From DAHUXN01 sp963811805 (GTDB lineage Bacteria; Acidobacteriota; Terriglobia; Acidiferrales; UBA7541), in assembly GCA_963811805.1 (NCBI GenBank), contig CAWESU010000001.1, forward strand, positions 558,001 through 622,000: 64,000 nucleotides of DNA. Direction: 5' to 3'. Positions 17,658 to 26,704 of the stretch are shown here, in pieces. The notes beneath the pieces were generated by a model. It saw only the letters and a program-made list of their open reading frames with translations. It made no database searches and was not told the origin of the DNA. The position numbers and the translations under genes were made by a program. Position 1 is the first letter of the stretch. Every line of letters begins with the position of its first letter.

Positions 17658-18752
17658 ATGGCACTGCTCGCGGCAATCGTTCTGATCCCCTCGATTCTGC
17701 TCGTCATTGCCCTAGTATGGCTTCTTGCGCGCCGCCAGAGCACTGCTAACAGTGACTCGAGCATCTTACGCCAGGACGTGCAAACGGCCCTCATGGCCCA
17801 CTCCCAGGCGGTAAACAGCCAGTTGAACCAGGTCACGCAGACCGTTCTTCAGCAGCTAGGCCAGGTGAACTCATCGCTTCAAGATGGCCTTGCGAGCTCC
17901 GGGAAGTTGGTCTCTCAGGCCCAGGCGGCGGTTGCCAGCGAACTGCGCAATTCCCAGGAAGTTCTTAGCCGCGTCGGCAAGCAGCTCGGTGAGATTCAGC
18001 AAGCCGGACGCGACCTCTCGAATGCGACACAGACTCTGCAAAGCGTCCTCGGCGGCGCGAAAACGCGAGGCTCTCTGGGCGAAGTCGCGCTCGAAACCCT
18101 GCTCGCCGATGCCCTGCCCTTCAGCGCCTATGAAACGCAATACCGCTTCTTAACCGGTGCCATCGTCGACGCCGTAATTCGCACCGGCGACAAGATGATC
18201 GCCATCGATTCGAAGTTTCCTCTCGAGAGCTACCGCCGATTGATTGATTGCGGCGAAGAAGCCCGGAAGGAATTTTTTCAGGCTGTGCGCAAGCACGCGG
18301 AATCCATCGCCGAGAAATACATCCTGCAAAATGAAGGAACCCTCGACGTGGCACTGATGTTCGTTCCGTCCGAGGGCGTTTACTACGAACTGCTGATGAC
18401 TTCTGACGCGAAGCTGGGACGGCTCGATGACCACTGCCGCAGCAAAGGGATTTTCGCCGTCTCACCCAATACCTTGCATGCTTACTTGAGCGCGATTCTC
18501 ATGGGCCTGAAGGGCATGCAGGTCGCCGAAAACGCCCGGCACCTTCTCGCCGGACTCGCGGGCTTGCAAGCTCAAATTGATTCCTTCGCGAAGATTTACG
18601 ACACGCTGGGCGGGCACCTGCGCCACGCGCAACAGTGTCACGACGAAGCCGGCAACAAGCTGGATCGTTTACAGGGCAGCGTGGAGCAGATGGCTCAGGG
18701 TGTGCTTCCCGAAACTCCGGCGCGGGCGCTTGAGGCCGCCGCGAAACCGTGA
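17658..18752 (+). CDS. rmuC: DNA recombination protein RmuC homologue
   Basis: A 364-aa protein of the RmuC family. An N-terminal membrane anchor (about 3-24, LLAAIVLIPSILLVIALVWL) is followed by a Gln-rich coiled coil to about 130. The nuclease-like RmuC domain follows, with KTRGSLGEVALETLLADALP, KMIAIDSKFPLESYRR, LMFVPSEGVYYELL and GIFAVSPNTLHAYLSAI. RmuC limits genome rearrangement at short inverted repeats in E. coli; the biochemical activity is unproven. It is convergent with the next gene, 18 nt apart. Confidence 0.93.
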   Translation: MALLAAIVLIPSILLVIALVWLLARRQSTANSDSSILRQDVQTALMAHSQAVNSQLNQVTQTVLQQLGQVNSSLQDGLASSGKLVSQAQAAVASELRNSQEVLSRVGKQLGEIQQAGRDLSNATQTLQSVLGGAKTRGSLGEVALETLLADALPFSAYETQYRFLTGAIVDAVIRTGDKMIAIDSKFPLESYRRLIDCGEEARKEFFQAVRKHAESIAEKYILQNEGTLDVALMFVPSEGVYYELLMTSDAKLGRLDDHCRSKGIFAVSPNTLHAYLSAILMGLKGMQVAENARHLLAGLAGLQAQIDSFAKIYDTLGGHLRHAQQCHDEAGNKLDRLQGSVEQMAQGVLPETPARALEAAAKP

Positions 18753-18770
18753 CAGTGTTTCTTCCGCAAT

Positions 18771-19853
18771 TCATTCACCATCGAGCGCACGCAACGCCGC
18801 ACGAATCAGCGTTTGAAAATCTTCCGAGCCGTCTTGATTTGCAATCTCCTCTAGGCCATTCCGTATCTTCGCCACATCAACGTTGGTTCCGCGAAGATTC
18901 TTTAAGATGAATCCTACGCGATTCGCGGATCCTGGCTGTGCGATTTTCCGTGCCGCTTCCAGAAAATCGCGCGCAACCGGCACGTTCGCCACTACCGAAG
19001 TATTCTCCAGGCTCACGGCATAGGAAAACGGCCCGGCGCTCATTCCTTTCAGTTGAATAACCGCAACATTGTCCGCTCCGCCGCTAGTGCGAACACGCTC
19101 CTCAATGCCGTGCAGAAACCGCGCCACCTGCGGACTCATATTTCGAATTTCCAGGTCGAGAGCCTCGGTTGTCCCCTGCGCGCGCAACGTAATCGTCGTC
19201 TTCTTGCCCCTGCGAATCTGCGCGTCAGAGGGATTCGCCGGAACCACGTCGACCAGCGTTATTTTTGTCTTGATCTCCATCGCTCCTTCGAGCATCACCA
19301 ATGGGGCCGGCCCAGGCGGGGCGTTCGCGGGCGGCATCACAATCAGTTGAACCGGCGACGACGCCAGAACCAAGATGTTTCTCCCGCCGATTTCGATTCG
19401 ATTTCGATCCGCATCGCCCTCGAAAACTTCGCCACCGATAGCGAAGCAATTCCCAAGCGATACGACTGGGGGAATTCGCGCCGATTGCAAAATCTCCGCG
19501 CCTGAGCCCTTTGGCAACAAGTCCGCGACCTGGCGCGCTTCTGTTCCAGGAATGCGCGCAAACATCAGTCCTGCTTCTGGCGGCACCAAAAAATGGGCGC
19601 GCCCGCTTTCGTCCGTCGTCACCACTTCTCCGCTAGACAGCACCACCTTCACGTTCGGCGCAACGTGCCCGTCCCCGGCCAGCACTGCCAACGTCGCCGG
19701 CCGCCCCGCCACAAGCTCCAGCGGCAGCACAATCGTCTGCTCCGCAGGCTGGGCAACACTCCGAGTACTGCCGTTCTGCCCTGGCGTGGTTGCGGCAAAC
19801 ACCACCAGCGAAAAGCCAGCCACGGCCAATCTCGCATTCGCTTTCACGCCCAT
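18771..19853 (-). CDS. Exported protein of unknown function
   Basis: A 360-aa protein with a signal peptide (about 1-25, AVAGFSLVVFAATTPGQ). The mature part looks like beta-sandwich repeats. An early segment (about 40-110) reads like a surface Ig/carboxypeptidase-regulatory-type module (VAPNVKVVLSSGEVVTTDES). A middle part has NRIEIGGRNILVLASS, followed by a predicted second all-beta module. The last 60 residues are helical. I do not recognise a family. It stands as a single minus-strand gene between rmuC and the cyclase gene, with no functional clue from context. Confidence 0.75.
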   Translation of the reverse strand: MGVKANARLAVAGFSLVVFAATTPGQNGSTRSVAQPAEQTIVLPLELVAGRPATLAVLAGDGHVAPNVKVVLSSGEVVTTDESGRAHFLVPPEAGLMFARIPGTEARQVADLLPKGSGAEILQSARIPPVVSLGNCFAIGGEVFEGDADRNRIEIGGRNILVLASSPVQLIVMPPANAPPGPAPLVMLEGAMEIKTKITLVDVVPANPSDAQIRRGKKTTITLRAQGTTEALDLEIRNMSPQVARFLHGIEERVRTSGGADNVAVIQLKGMSAGPFSYAVSLENTSVVANVPVARDFLEAARKIAQPGSANRVGFILKNLRGTNVDVAKIRNGLEEIANQDGSEDFQTLIRAALRALDGE

Positions 19854-20047
19854 TTCCCGGTTCTACCTTGCCTCCTTAATATTCGACGCCCCAATCACCT
19901 GCTCACAACCGGCGCCCGGTCGTTTCCGCCGAAGAAACCACGCCCTTCACGGTTGTTGAAGTGCCATTCCCCGTTTGTTAGCCTAACTCCCATCCGCGCC
20001 TCTCAGGGCAATCCGTCCGGTCGAGACGCGCGTCGCGATTCCGGCTC

Positions 20048-22429
20048 ATGAGCCACCGGAAAACTCCCAGCTTCTTCGGCGTCATTCCCGCCTGGTGGAA
20101 ACACAAAGGCTCGCTGGCCATCAGTCTCGCCGTCACCGCGTTCGCATTCTACGTATATTTCGCCGCCTTCATCGGCGAACGCCCCACGCCTACGTTCGAT
20201 TTTGTCTCCCGCCTCGAGCTGAACAGCCTGGATACCCGCTTCCTGTTCCGCGGCCGAAGGCATCCCGATCCGCGCATCATCATCGTCGATATCGACCAGC
20301 GCTCGCAGGAAATTCTCGGCCGCTGGCCGTTTCCTCGCAACTCGTTTGCTAAGATGCTCGATAATCTCCGCGCGGACGGCGCCAGCATCGTCGCCTTCGA
20401 TATCACCTTCAGCAAGCCCGACGATACTCTCGCGCCTCTGCGAATATTGCGCGACCAGTTCGCCGCCGAACAGAAGCCCGGCCAAGCGAGCAACCCGGCA
20501 CTCGGGGCTATCGACGGTCTCGAAAAAACCTACAATTACGACCAGCAATTCGCCAACGCCATTCAGAAGTTCGGCCGCGTGGTCCTCGGAAACTATTTCC
20601 TATACACCGAAGCCGACCTCCAGGGAGTATCTCAGCAGTCCCTGAAGCATTACGCCGGATTGATTTCCTTTTTTCCTTATCCACAGGTACGCGCGCTGAA
20701 ATCATCGGGAGGCCCGGCCAGCTACATTCATTTGATACACGATTACGGCCAATTCGACCTCATTCCCAAAGGCGCGGAAGCAAATGAGGATTTGTTCACC
20801 GGAGCGCTGGCCAGCGACCGCGCCGGATCTGGGTTTTTCAACGTCGTGCCCGATCCCGATGGCGTCGTTCGCCGCGCATTGCTTGCAATTCCCTACGGCA
20901 TGGACCCCAATCCTGCGAACTGGGATTTCTACGCCTCCATGGATGTGCAGGCCCTCCGCCTTTTCCTGAACCTTTCCGATCAGCAAACCGTTCTCGACTA
21001 CGGCCAGGACGGCATCGTGGCCCTCGAATTTGGTCCTTACGCCACCGTCCATCCGGACCCCATCGGCCGCTTGATGATCAATTATAACGGCCCATCCCAC
21101 ACCTATCCGTACGTCTCCATCGCCGACGTTGCCAACGGAACTTTCCCGCGCGGAACATTCAAAGGCAAACTCGTCCTTGTCGGAGCCTCCGCGACGGGCA
21201 TCGGCGATCTGCGCACAACTCCTTTTGGCGGGCTCGATTTTTCCGGAGTGGAAATCCACGCCAACGTCATCGACAACATTCTCAATCATCATTTCCTTTA
21301 TCACGGCGCCACTCAAGTTTTCGCCGATCTTTTCGTCATCTTTCTTTTCGGAATCCCTCTTGGCATCTGGCTCGCTCTGGCGCAGCCGCGCTGGCTCTTC
21401 GCCGGACTATTGTTGCTCGTGCCGTTCACCGCACTCGTGTATTGGGCATTTCTCCACGGCTGGTGGCTCAACTTCATCGTGCCATCGCTTTTCACGCTCA
21501 TTCCCAACGTGGGCCTTGTCGGCCTCTATCGCGTGCTCGTTGAAGAGGACGAGAAGAGGCGCGTGCGCGGCGCATTTCAGCAATACGTCAGCCCCGAAGT
21601 CGTCCGCCGCGTTCTCGATGATCCGAAGCTCGTCCAGCCGCGCAAAACTGACATCACCGTAATGTTCAGCGACGTTCGCGGCTTCACAACTCTCTCCGAG
21701 GCACTCGACGCCCAGGACCTCGCCTCCCTGCTCAACGGCTACCTCACGCAAATGACCCAAATCGTCTTTGCCAAGCAGGGCACGTTGGACAAATACATCG
21801 GCGACGCCGTGATGGCCTTCTGGGGCGCCCCCTTCGAGCAAGCGGACCATGCGGACAATGCCGCGTACGCCGCCCTCGAAATGATGGCGCGCCTCGCCGA
21901 TCTGCGCCGTGAATGGCAGCAGCGCGGCCAGCCGCTCCTCGATATCGGCATTGGCATCAACACCGGCGTGGCTTCGGTCGGCAACATGGGCTCGGAGCTT
22001 CGCTACGGCTACACCGCTTTGGGAGACTCCGTCAATCTCGCCTCCCGTTTGGAAGGCCTCAACAAGGAATATTCCACTCACATCATTCTGTCCGAAACCA
22101 CTTACATCGCTCTGCGCGACACTCACTTTCTGCTCCGCGAGCTAGACCTTATTCGCGTCAAAGGAAAATTGCTGCCCGTCACGATTTACGAATTGATGGG
22201 CCGCCGCGAAACCGCCGGCGATTTAGTGGAGCTGGCGCAGATTTTTACCAAAGGCCACGAAGCCTATAAACTTCGCGAGTGGGCGGAAGCAAAACGCTGG
22301 TTCGAAAGCGTCCTCTCGCGTTGGCCCGACGATGGGCCCGCTCGCGTTTTTCTCGGCCGCTGCGAAGAGTACCTGACTGAGGAACCGCCCGCCGATTGGG
22401 AAGGCATCTATGTCATGAAACACAAATGA
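20048..22429 (+). CDS. CHASE2-domain adenylate/guanylate cyclase (class III)
   Basis: A 793-aa membrane receptor. One N-terminal membrane segment (about 20-40) precedes an extracytoplasmic CHASE2 domain (about 50-410, with RIIIVDIDQRSQEILGRWPF). Three close membrane segments (about 420-495) follow, then a class III cyclase domain from about 535. Both metal-binding aspartates are present (VMFSDVRGFTTL and YIGDAVMAFWGAP), as is the GINTGVASVGNMG strand and LGDSVNLASRLEG. The C-terminal 80 residues look like TPR helices (YKLREWAEAKRWFESVLSRW). It makes cAMP or cGMP in response to an extracellular cue. Confidence 0.93.
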   Translation: MSHRKTPSFFGVIPAWWKHKGSLAISLAVTAFAFYVYFAAFIGERPTPTFDFVSRLELNSLDTRFLFRGRRHPDPRIIIVDIDQRSQEILGRWPFPRNSFAKMLDNLRADGASIVAFDITFSKPDDTLAPLRILRDQFAAEQKPGQASNPALGAIDGLEKTYNYDQQFANAIQKFGRVVLGNYFLYTEADLQGVSQQSLKHYAGLISFFPYPQVRALKSSGGPASYIHLIHDYGQFDLIPKGAEANEDLFTGALASDRAGSGFFNVVPDPDGVVRRALLAIPYGMDPNPANWDFYASMDVQALRLFLNLSDQQTVLDYGQDGIVALEFGPYATVHPDPIGRLMINYNGPSHTYPYVSIADVANGTFPRGTFKGKLVLVGASATGIGDLRTTPFGGLDFSGVEIHANVIDNILNHHFLYHGATQVFADLFVIFLFGIPLGIWLALAQPRWLFAGLLLLVPFTALVYWAFLHGWWLNFIVPSLFTLIPNVGLVGLYRVLVEEDEKRRVRGAFQQYVSPEVVRRVLDDPKLVQPRKTDITVMFSDVRGFTTLSEALDAQDLASLLNGYLTQMTQIVFAKQGTLDKYIGDAVMAFWGAPFEQADHADNAAYAALEMMARLADLRREWQQRGQPLLDIGIGINTGVASVGNMGSELRYGYTALGDSVNLASRLEGLNKEYSTHIILSETTYIALRDTHFLLRELDLIRVKGKLLPVTIYELMGRRETAGDLVELAQIFTKGHEAYKLREWAEAKRWFESVLSRWPDDGPARVFLGRCEEYLTEEPPADWEGIYVMKHK

Positions 22430-22472
22430 ACTTTACGTTCTGCTCTTGCCTGCGAGAAAACCTATCTCTTAA

Positions 22473-23246
22473 TCAATCGTCGAGCCGCACCACAAACACC
22501 ACCGTGCCATTCTCTCGCTCAATTTGATTCGCTAATTCGCGCGCTGCGGCCTCACTGGGCAGCCGTCCCGCGCGCACGCGGTAATAAATCCCACTCGGCG
22601 AATCGAATTCGGTAATGGTCACCGGCGTGTATTGCGCGCTGAGCTGCTGGCGCAAGCGCTCGGCGTTTTCTTCTACCTGAAACGCGCCCACCTGCACTCC
22701 GAAAAATCCGACGTTCGGATCCGGCCCGGCAACCACGTCCAGCCGGACTTCCGCCGTCCCAGGACCAACCATTCCGATCGCTTTCGCCGCCGAGTAGGAC
22801 AAATCAATCACGCGATTCGCCACAAACGGCCCGCGGTCATTGATCCTCACGTTGACCTCCTTCCCGTTGTGGAGGTTCGTGACGCGCACGACGGCATTGA
22901 AAGGCAATGTCCGATGTGCCGCGGTCAACTGATACATGTCGTAGACCTCGCCATCCGACGTTCTTCGGCCATTGAACTGCGGGCCGTACCACGACGCTAC
23001 GCCTTCCTCCGTGTATTCTCCCGGCACTGCGGACGGCGCAGCGCGATGCGGAGTCGCCGGTCGCTCCGGCGCGCTTCCCGGCGCCGTGGCTGCGGGTGCG
23101 GACGATTCAGGCGTGGTGGCCGGCGCATTCGCCACCGGCCGCCGCGCCGCGCAGCCGGCCGTGCTCCCCACAACGATCAGCGCCAAGCTCCCAAAGATTG
23201 CCAAAGGCTGGCCTAGCTTCCGTTGCTCCAACCATCGCTGTTTCAA
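22473..23246 (-). CDS. rlpA: RlpA-family septal lipoprotein with SPOR domain
   Basis: A 257-aa lipoprotein. The signal ends in lipobox STAGC (Cys near residue 32). A Pro/Ala-rich linker is followed by the double-psi beta-barrel RlpA domain (about 75-165: EGVASWYGPQFNGRRTSDGE, NLHNGKEVNVRINDRGPF, IDLSYSAAKAIGM). A SPOR domain (about 175-255) ends the protein (VGFFGVQVGAFQVEENAERL). Known RlpA proteins bind denuded septal glycan through SPOR, and some cleave it. The gene is divergent from the rhomboid gene. Confidence 0.93.
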   Translation of the reverse strand: MKQRWLEQRKLGQPLAIFGSLALIVVGSTAGCAARRPVANAPATTPESSAPAATAPGSAPERPATPHRAAPSAVPGEYTEEGVASWYGPQFNGRRTSDGEVYDMYQLTAAHRTLPFNAVVRVTNLHNGKEVNVRINDRGPFVANRVIDLSYSAAKAIGMVGPGTAEVRLDVVAGPDPNVGFFGVQVGAFQVEENAERLRQQLSAQYTPVTITEFDSPSGIYYRVRAGRLPSEAAARELANQIERENGTVVFVVRLDD

Positions 23247-23345
23247 AATTCCTCCGCGCCAACCTTTGCCTCTTCGCTTCCGCCCGTGTGATTTGGCGAA
23301 TTTTCTGTATTATAGGAATGCGGTAACGCTGTCGCAAGGAAACCA

Positions 23346-24341
23346 TTGCCACTTCCGCTTCGTTGGCGTTTGAAAATTGACCGGCTGCGCAGCAGCTTTT
23401 CCTCCTTGTTTCAGTCCCAGGAGAAGCAGGGGCGCCCGCGTCTGTGTCCCGCTTGCGGCACTCTGGTCGGCTCCACGGCCACTCGCTGCCACCAGTGCGG
23501 CACCAGCCTCACGTTTTCTATGGCGGCGATGAGCCGCTCGCTCGGCAAATACATGCCGGCCAGCGCTCCCGTCACGTATTTCATTCTCGGCGCCTGCTGC
23601 CTCCTCTACGGACTCAGTTTGCTGCTAACACTCCACTCTGGCGCTCCGATCACTTCGCAAGGAGGCGGCATTCTCAATGAGTTATTTGGCATAGGAAGTG
23701 TCTCCACCTACGTCCTGCTGCGGCTCGGTGCATCGATTCCGCTGTTGATGCCGTTTGGAATGCCGTCCGATCTCATTCAACCTTGGCGTTTCATAACTGC
23801 CTGTTTCCTCCACGCCAATCTCATGCACATAGGCTTTAACATGTGGGTGCTTATCGATCTCGCGCCCACCGTGGAAGAACTATATGGCTCGGCTCGTTTT
23901 CTGTTCCTCTACGTAGTCTGCGGAATTGGCGGATACATTCTGAGTTCGGCAAGTCCATTCATCACTCTCTTGAGGGTGCTCCATCTTGCAAGCACAGGAA
24001 CTTCGATTGGCGCTTCTGGTGCGATTGTTGGACTGATCGGTGTTCTGCTGGCAATCACCTATCGCCGTCACGGCGCCGGCATGCAGCAGCTCCGCTCAAT
24101 GATGTACCGCTGGATCGTTTATCTCGTTCTGTGGGGCCTTTTCTTTCCGGGTATCGACAACATGGCCCATCTGGGCGGCGGAATCACCGGATTCATCCTT
24201 GGAAAAATAATGCTCGATCGTCAGCCGGCCACAGCCTCTGAACAGAAGCGCGCCTACCTCTTGGGATGGGCTGCGGCTTTGGTCGTCCTATTCAGTTTCG
24301 GATTCATGATTCTGGCCGCACGCCACCTGCCGGCCCAGTGA
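23346..24341 (+). CDS. Rhomboid-family intramembrane serine protease with zinc ribbon
   Basis: A 331-aa membrane protease. Two CxxC pairs (CPACG and CHQCG, about residues 35-55) form an N-terminal zinc ribbon. The rhomboid core follows: HANLMHIGFNMWVLIDLAP, the nucleophile Ser in GTSIGASGAIVGL and the catalytic His in NMAHLGGGITGFILG. About seven membrane segments are visible. The start is TTG at 23346, with AAGGA 6 nt upstream. The first ATG lies after the ribbon, so a later start would remove it. Confidence 0.92.
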   Translation: MPLPLRWRLKIDRLRSSFSSLFQSQEKQGRPRLCPACGTLVGSTATRCHQCGTSLTFSMAAMSRSLGKYMPASAPVTYFILGACCLLYGLSLLLTLHSGAPITSQGGGILNELFGIGSVSTYVLLRLGASIPLLMPFGMPSDLIQPWRFITACFLHANLMHIGFNMWVLIDLAPTVEELYGSARFLFLYVVCGIGGYILSSASPFITLLRVLHLASTGTSIGASGAIVGLIGVLLAITYRRHGAGMQQLRSMMYRWIVYLVLWGLFFPGIDNMAHLGGGITGFILGKIMLDRQPATASEQKRAYLLGWAAALVVLFSFGFMILAARHLPAQ

Positions 24342-24356
24342 TCGTGACTCCCGCCT

Positions 24357-24899
24357 TCACAGCTTGCGTGCCACGGTGATGCTGTAGTGAAATCCGGAAA
24401 AAATCGTGAACGCCGCGACCAGGTAAATCAGCACGAAGCGTGTGTCCCGCAGCACCACGTTCGGCGATAGCGCCGCCAGGATCACCACCAGCACCAGCAA
24501 AATCTGAAACGCTGTGTTCAGCTTTCCATACACGCTGGGCGGAAACGTCATGTAGCCGACCACCAGCAAAATCACGGCGCAGGCGATCAGGATCAGCGCG
24601 TCCCTGCCCAGCACCAGAATCGCCAGCCACCACGCGATGCGGCCCTTGAACGCCAGCATCAGGTAGGAAGAAGACAGCAGCAGCTTGTCGGCAATCGGAT
24701 CGAGGAACGACCCAAGTTGCGTTTTCTGATTGAGCCTTCGCGCCAGCACTCCGTCGAGCCCGTCGCTCAGTCCCGCCGCAATCAGCAGCGCGAGCGCCCA
24801 GTCGTAGCGGCTGTATCGAATGGCGATGATAAAAAACGGCAAGAATCCAAGCCGCAAGAAAGTCAACTGATTCGGAACCGAGAAGATTTGTTTTGTCAT
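24357..24899 (-). CDS. pgsA: CDP-diacylglycerol-glycerol-3-phosphate 3-phosphatidyltransferase
   Basis: A 180-aa inner-membrane enzyme that makes phosphatidylglycerophosphate. The CDP-alcohol phosphotransferase signature DG-x2-AR-x8-G-x3-D-x3-D is intact (from SDGLDG to DPIADKLL, about residues 49-73). About five membrane helices are visible. The start chosen at 24899 gives the family-typical MTKQIFSVPNQLTFLRL. An in-frame start at 24926 would overlap the upstream gene. It closes the trp-tyrA-CoA transferase run and is convergent with the rhomboid gene. Confidence 0.88.
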   Translation of the reverse strand: MTKQIFSVPNQLTFLRLGFLPFFIIAIRYSRYDWALALLIAAGLSDGLDGVLARRLNQKTQLGSFLDPIADKLLLSSSYLMLAFKGRIAWWLAILVLGRDALILIACAVILLVVGYMTFPPSVYGKLNTAFQILLVLVVILAALSPNVVLRDTRFVLIYLVAAFTIFSGFHYSITVARKL

Positions 24900-24918
24900 G
24901 GGATTTAGCTGGAACGAT

Positions 24919-25230
24919 TCACGCAAACTGCGAGAGATAATCCCCCAGGGTCTGCCCCACTTTTAGCGCGAATTTCTCCGCGAGAGACGGGATGGAGCCG
25001 CGCGGCTCATCCAAAGCGATCCGCTCGACCCGCTGCATCGGGAAAAAAAGCGTCGGCAAGCCGATTCGCTCGCCCTCCGGATGCATCACCTGCCGGATGA
25101 AATCGTCGAACGAATTCAAATCGATTCCCCGCAGCGTCACTCCCGCCACGGAGACTTCGACCAGCTCGCCCCACAGCCTTTCCTTCGGGCTGTGCAAGCT
25201 CACCACAACAATCGAATGCGCCTCCATCAT
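24919..25230 (-). CDS. Small conserved-looking protein of unknown function
   Basis: About 104 aa from the ATG at 25230. An in-frame start at 25314 exists but adds 28 residues without coding character. The sequence is MMEAHSIVVVSLHSPKERLW followed by GELVEVSVAGVTLRGIDLNS. This suggests a small beta-barrel fold reminiscent of Sm/Hfq-like or PilZ-like barrels, but no family is claimed. It lies 87 nt after the CoA transferase B gene and 20 nt before pgsA, so it is probably co-transcribed. Confidence 0.65.
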   Translation of the reverse strand: MMEAHSIVVVSLHSPKERLWGELVEVSVAGVTLRGIDLNSFDDFIRQVMHPEGERIGLPTLFFPMQRVERIALDEPRGSIPSLAEKFALKVGQTLGDYLSQFA

Positions 25231-25317
25231 CACCCCGGGAAGCCTGCTGACGATGCTACTGCATTCCGCCCCCCCAGCGCACTTGCCTCCGAGACGAAAG
25301 TTTCCCCGCGCCAACGC

Positions 25318-25983
25318 TCACACCTTCATCGTCTGCAAGCTCGGCGACACGCGCAGGCGCGCCTCGGTCGCTTTTTGCACCATTTCCGGAGTAATTCCCG
25401 GCGCCACTTCGCGCAGCAGCAAACCATCCGCGGTCACGTCGATCACCGCCAGATCCGTCACAATCATTTTCACCACTCCAACCCCGGTCAGCGGCAACGT
25501 GCACTGTTTCATGATTTTCGGCTGCCCGTCTTTGTTGGTGTGCTCCATCGCGACGATCACGCGCTTCGCTCCGGCCACCAGATCCATTGCCCCGCCCATT
25601 CCTTTCAGCATTTTCCCGGGAATCGCCCAGTTCGCCAGATTTCCCTTCTCGTCCACTTGCAGCGCGCCGAGAACCGTCACGTCAATCCGTCCCGCGCGAA
25701 TCATCCCAAACGAATCCGCGCTCGAAAAATAGCAGCAGCCCGGAATCTCCGTGATCGTCTCTTTCCCCGCATTGATCAGATCCGGATCCTCTTCGCCTTC
25801 GCGCGGATACGCCCCCACGCCGAGCATCCCGTTCTCCGACTGCAGCACCACTTCCACATTCGGCGGAAGAAAATTTGGCACCAGCGTCGGCAACCCAATC
25901 CCCAAATTCGCGTAATCGCCGTCGTGCAGTTCTTGCGCCACGCGGCGCGCGATGAATTCCCGCTTATCCATGTCCTTTGCCAT
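25318..25983 (-). CDS. scoB: 3-oxoacid CoA-transferase subunit B
   Basis: A 221-aa beta subunit of a family I CoA transferase. The catalytic glutamate is in QSENGMLGVG near residue 53. Other family blocks are YANLGIGLPTLVPN, GMIRAGRIDVTVLGALQVDE and KGMGGAMDLVAGAKRVIVAMEHT. The pair usually transfers CoA from succinyl-CoA to acetoacetate in ketone-body or branched-chain catabolism. Related subunits act on 3-oxoadipate, so the substrate is not certain. It is 25 nt after subunit A. Confidence 0.93.
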   Translation of the reverse strand: MAKDMDKREFIARRVAQELHDGDYANLGIGLPTLVPNFLPPNVEVVLQSENGMLGVGAYPREGEEDPDLINAGKETITEIPGCCYFSSADSFGMIRAGRIDVTVLGALQVDEKGNLANWAIPGKMLKGMGGAMDLVAGAKRVIVAMEHTNKDGQPKIMKQCTLPLTGVGVVKMIVTDLAVIDVTADGLLLREVAPGITPEMVQKATEARLRVSPSLQTMKV

Positions 25984-26008
25984 AGTTTCGGTTCACATTC
26001 CCGCGAAC

Positions 26009-26704
26009 TTAGTCCTTCCGCAGTGTCCTTTTCTCAATCGGCCTGGTGTAGTTCTCTCCCCGGAAAATCGAGTCCACAAAAATTCCCGGCGTATGAACGG
26101 CGTCCGGCGCCAGGCTGCCCAGTTCCACCAGCTCTTCCACTTCGGCAATCACGTGCTTTCCCGCCGTGGCCATCACCGAGTTAAAATTTCTCGCCGTCTT
26201 GCGGTACACCAAATTCCCCCACCGATCGCCTCGCCACGCCTTGATGAAAGCAAAATCGCCCCGCAGCCACGGCACCATCACATAGCTCCGCCCCTCGAAC
26301 GTACGCGTCTCTTTTCCCTCCACCGCCTGCGTTCCATATCCCGTCGGAGTGAAAAATGCCGGAATGCCAGCGCCGCCGGCCCGCAAACGCTCCGCCAAGG
26401 TTCCCTGCGGGTTCAGCTCGACTTCCAGCTCGCCGCTCAGCGCCAAAGCCTCGAATCGTTTGTTCTCGCCCACGTAACTCGCGATCATCTTTTTCACTTG
26501 CTTCGATTCGAGCAGCCAGCCGATCCCGTAGTTGTCTGTCCCGGCATTATTCGACACCAGCGTCAAATCCCTCGTTCCCTTCGCCCGCAACGCGCGCAAC
26601 AAATGCTCCGGCACTCCGCACATTCCAAATCCGCCCACCAAAATCGTCGCGCCGTCTTGGACGCCCTCGATGGCCGCCTCCGCATTCGCCACGCGTTTAT
26701 CCAT
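26009..26704 (-). CDS. scoA: 3-oxoacid CoA-transferase subunit A
   Basis: A 231-aa alpha subunit with VGGFGMCGVPEHLLRALR, the CoA-binding GGFG region, and the family segments VSNNAGTDNYGIGWLLES and SYVMVPWLRGDFAFIKAWRG. The start at 26704 gives the expected MDKRVANAEAAI N-terminus and overlaps the tyrA stop by 8 nt. An in-frame start at 26746 would overlap tyrA by 50 nt. Its coupling to aromatic amino-acid genes is unusual. Confidence 0.92.
   Translation of the reverse strand: MDKRVANAEAAIEGVQDGATILVGGFGMCGVPEHLLRALRAKGTRDLTLVSNNAGTDNYGIGWLLESKQVKKMIASYVGENKRFEALALSGELEVELNPQGTLAERLRAGGAGIPAFFTPTGYGTQAVEGKETRTFEGRSYVMVPWLRGDFAFIKAWRGDRWGNLVYRKTARNFNSVMATAGKHVIAEVEELVELGSLAPDAVHTPGIFVDSIFRGENYTRPIEKRTLRKD

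Noticed and set aside
16468..17676. 402-codon minus-strand open frame opposite the radical SAM gene
   Set aside because: It is antisense to a gene with clear motifs; GC-rich genes leave long open antisense frames.
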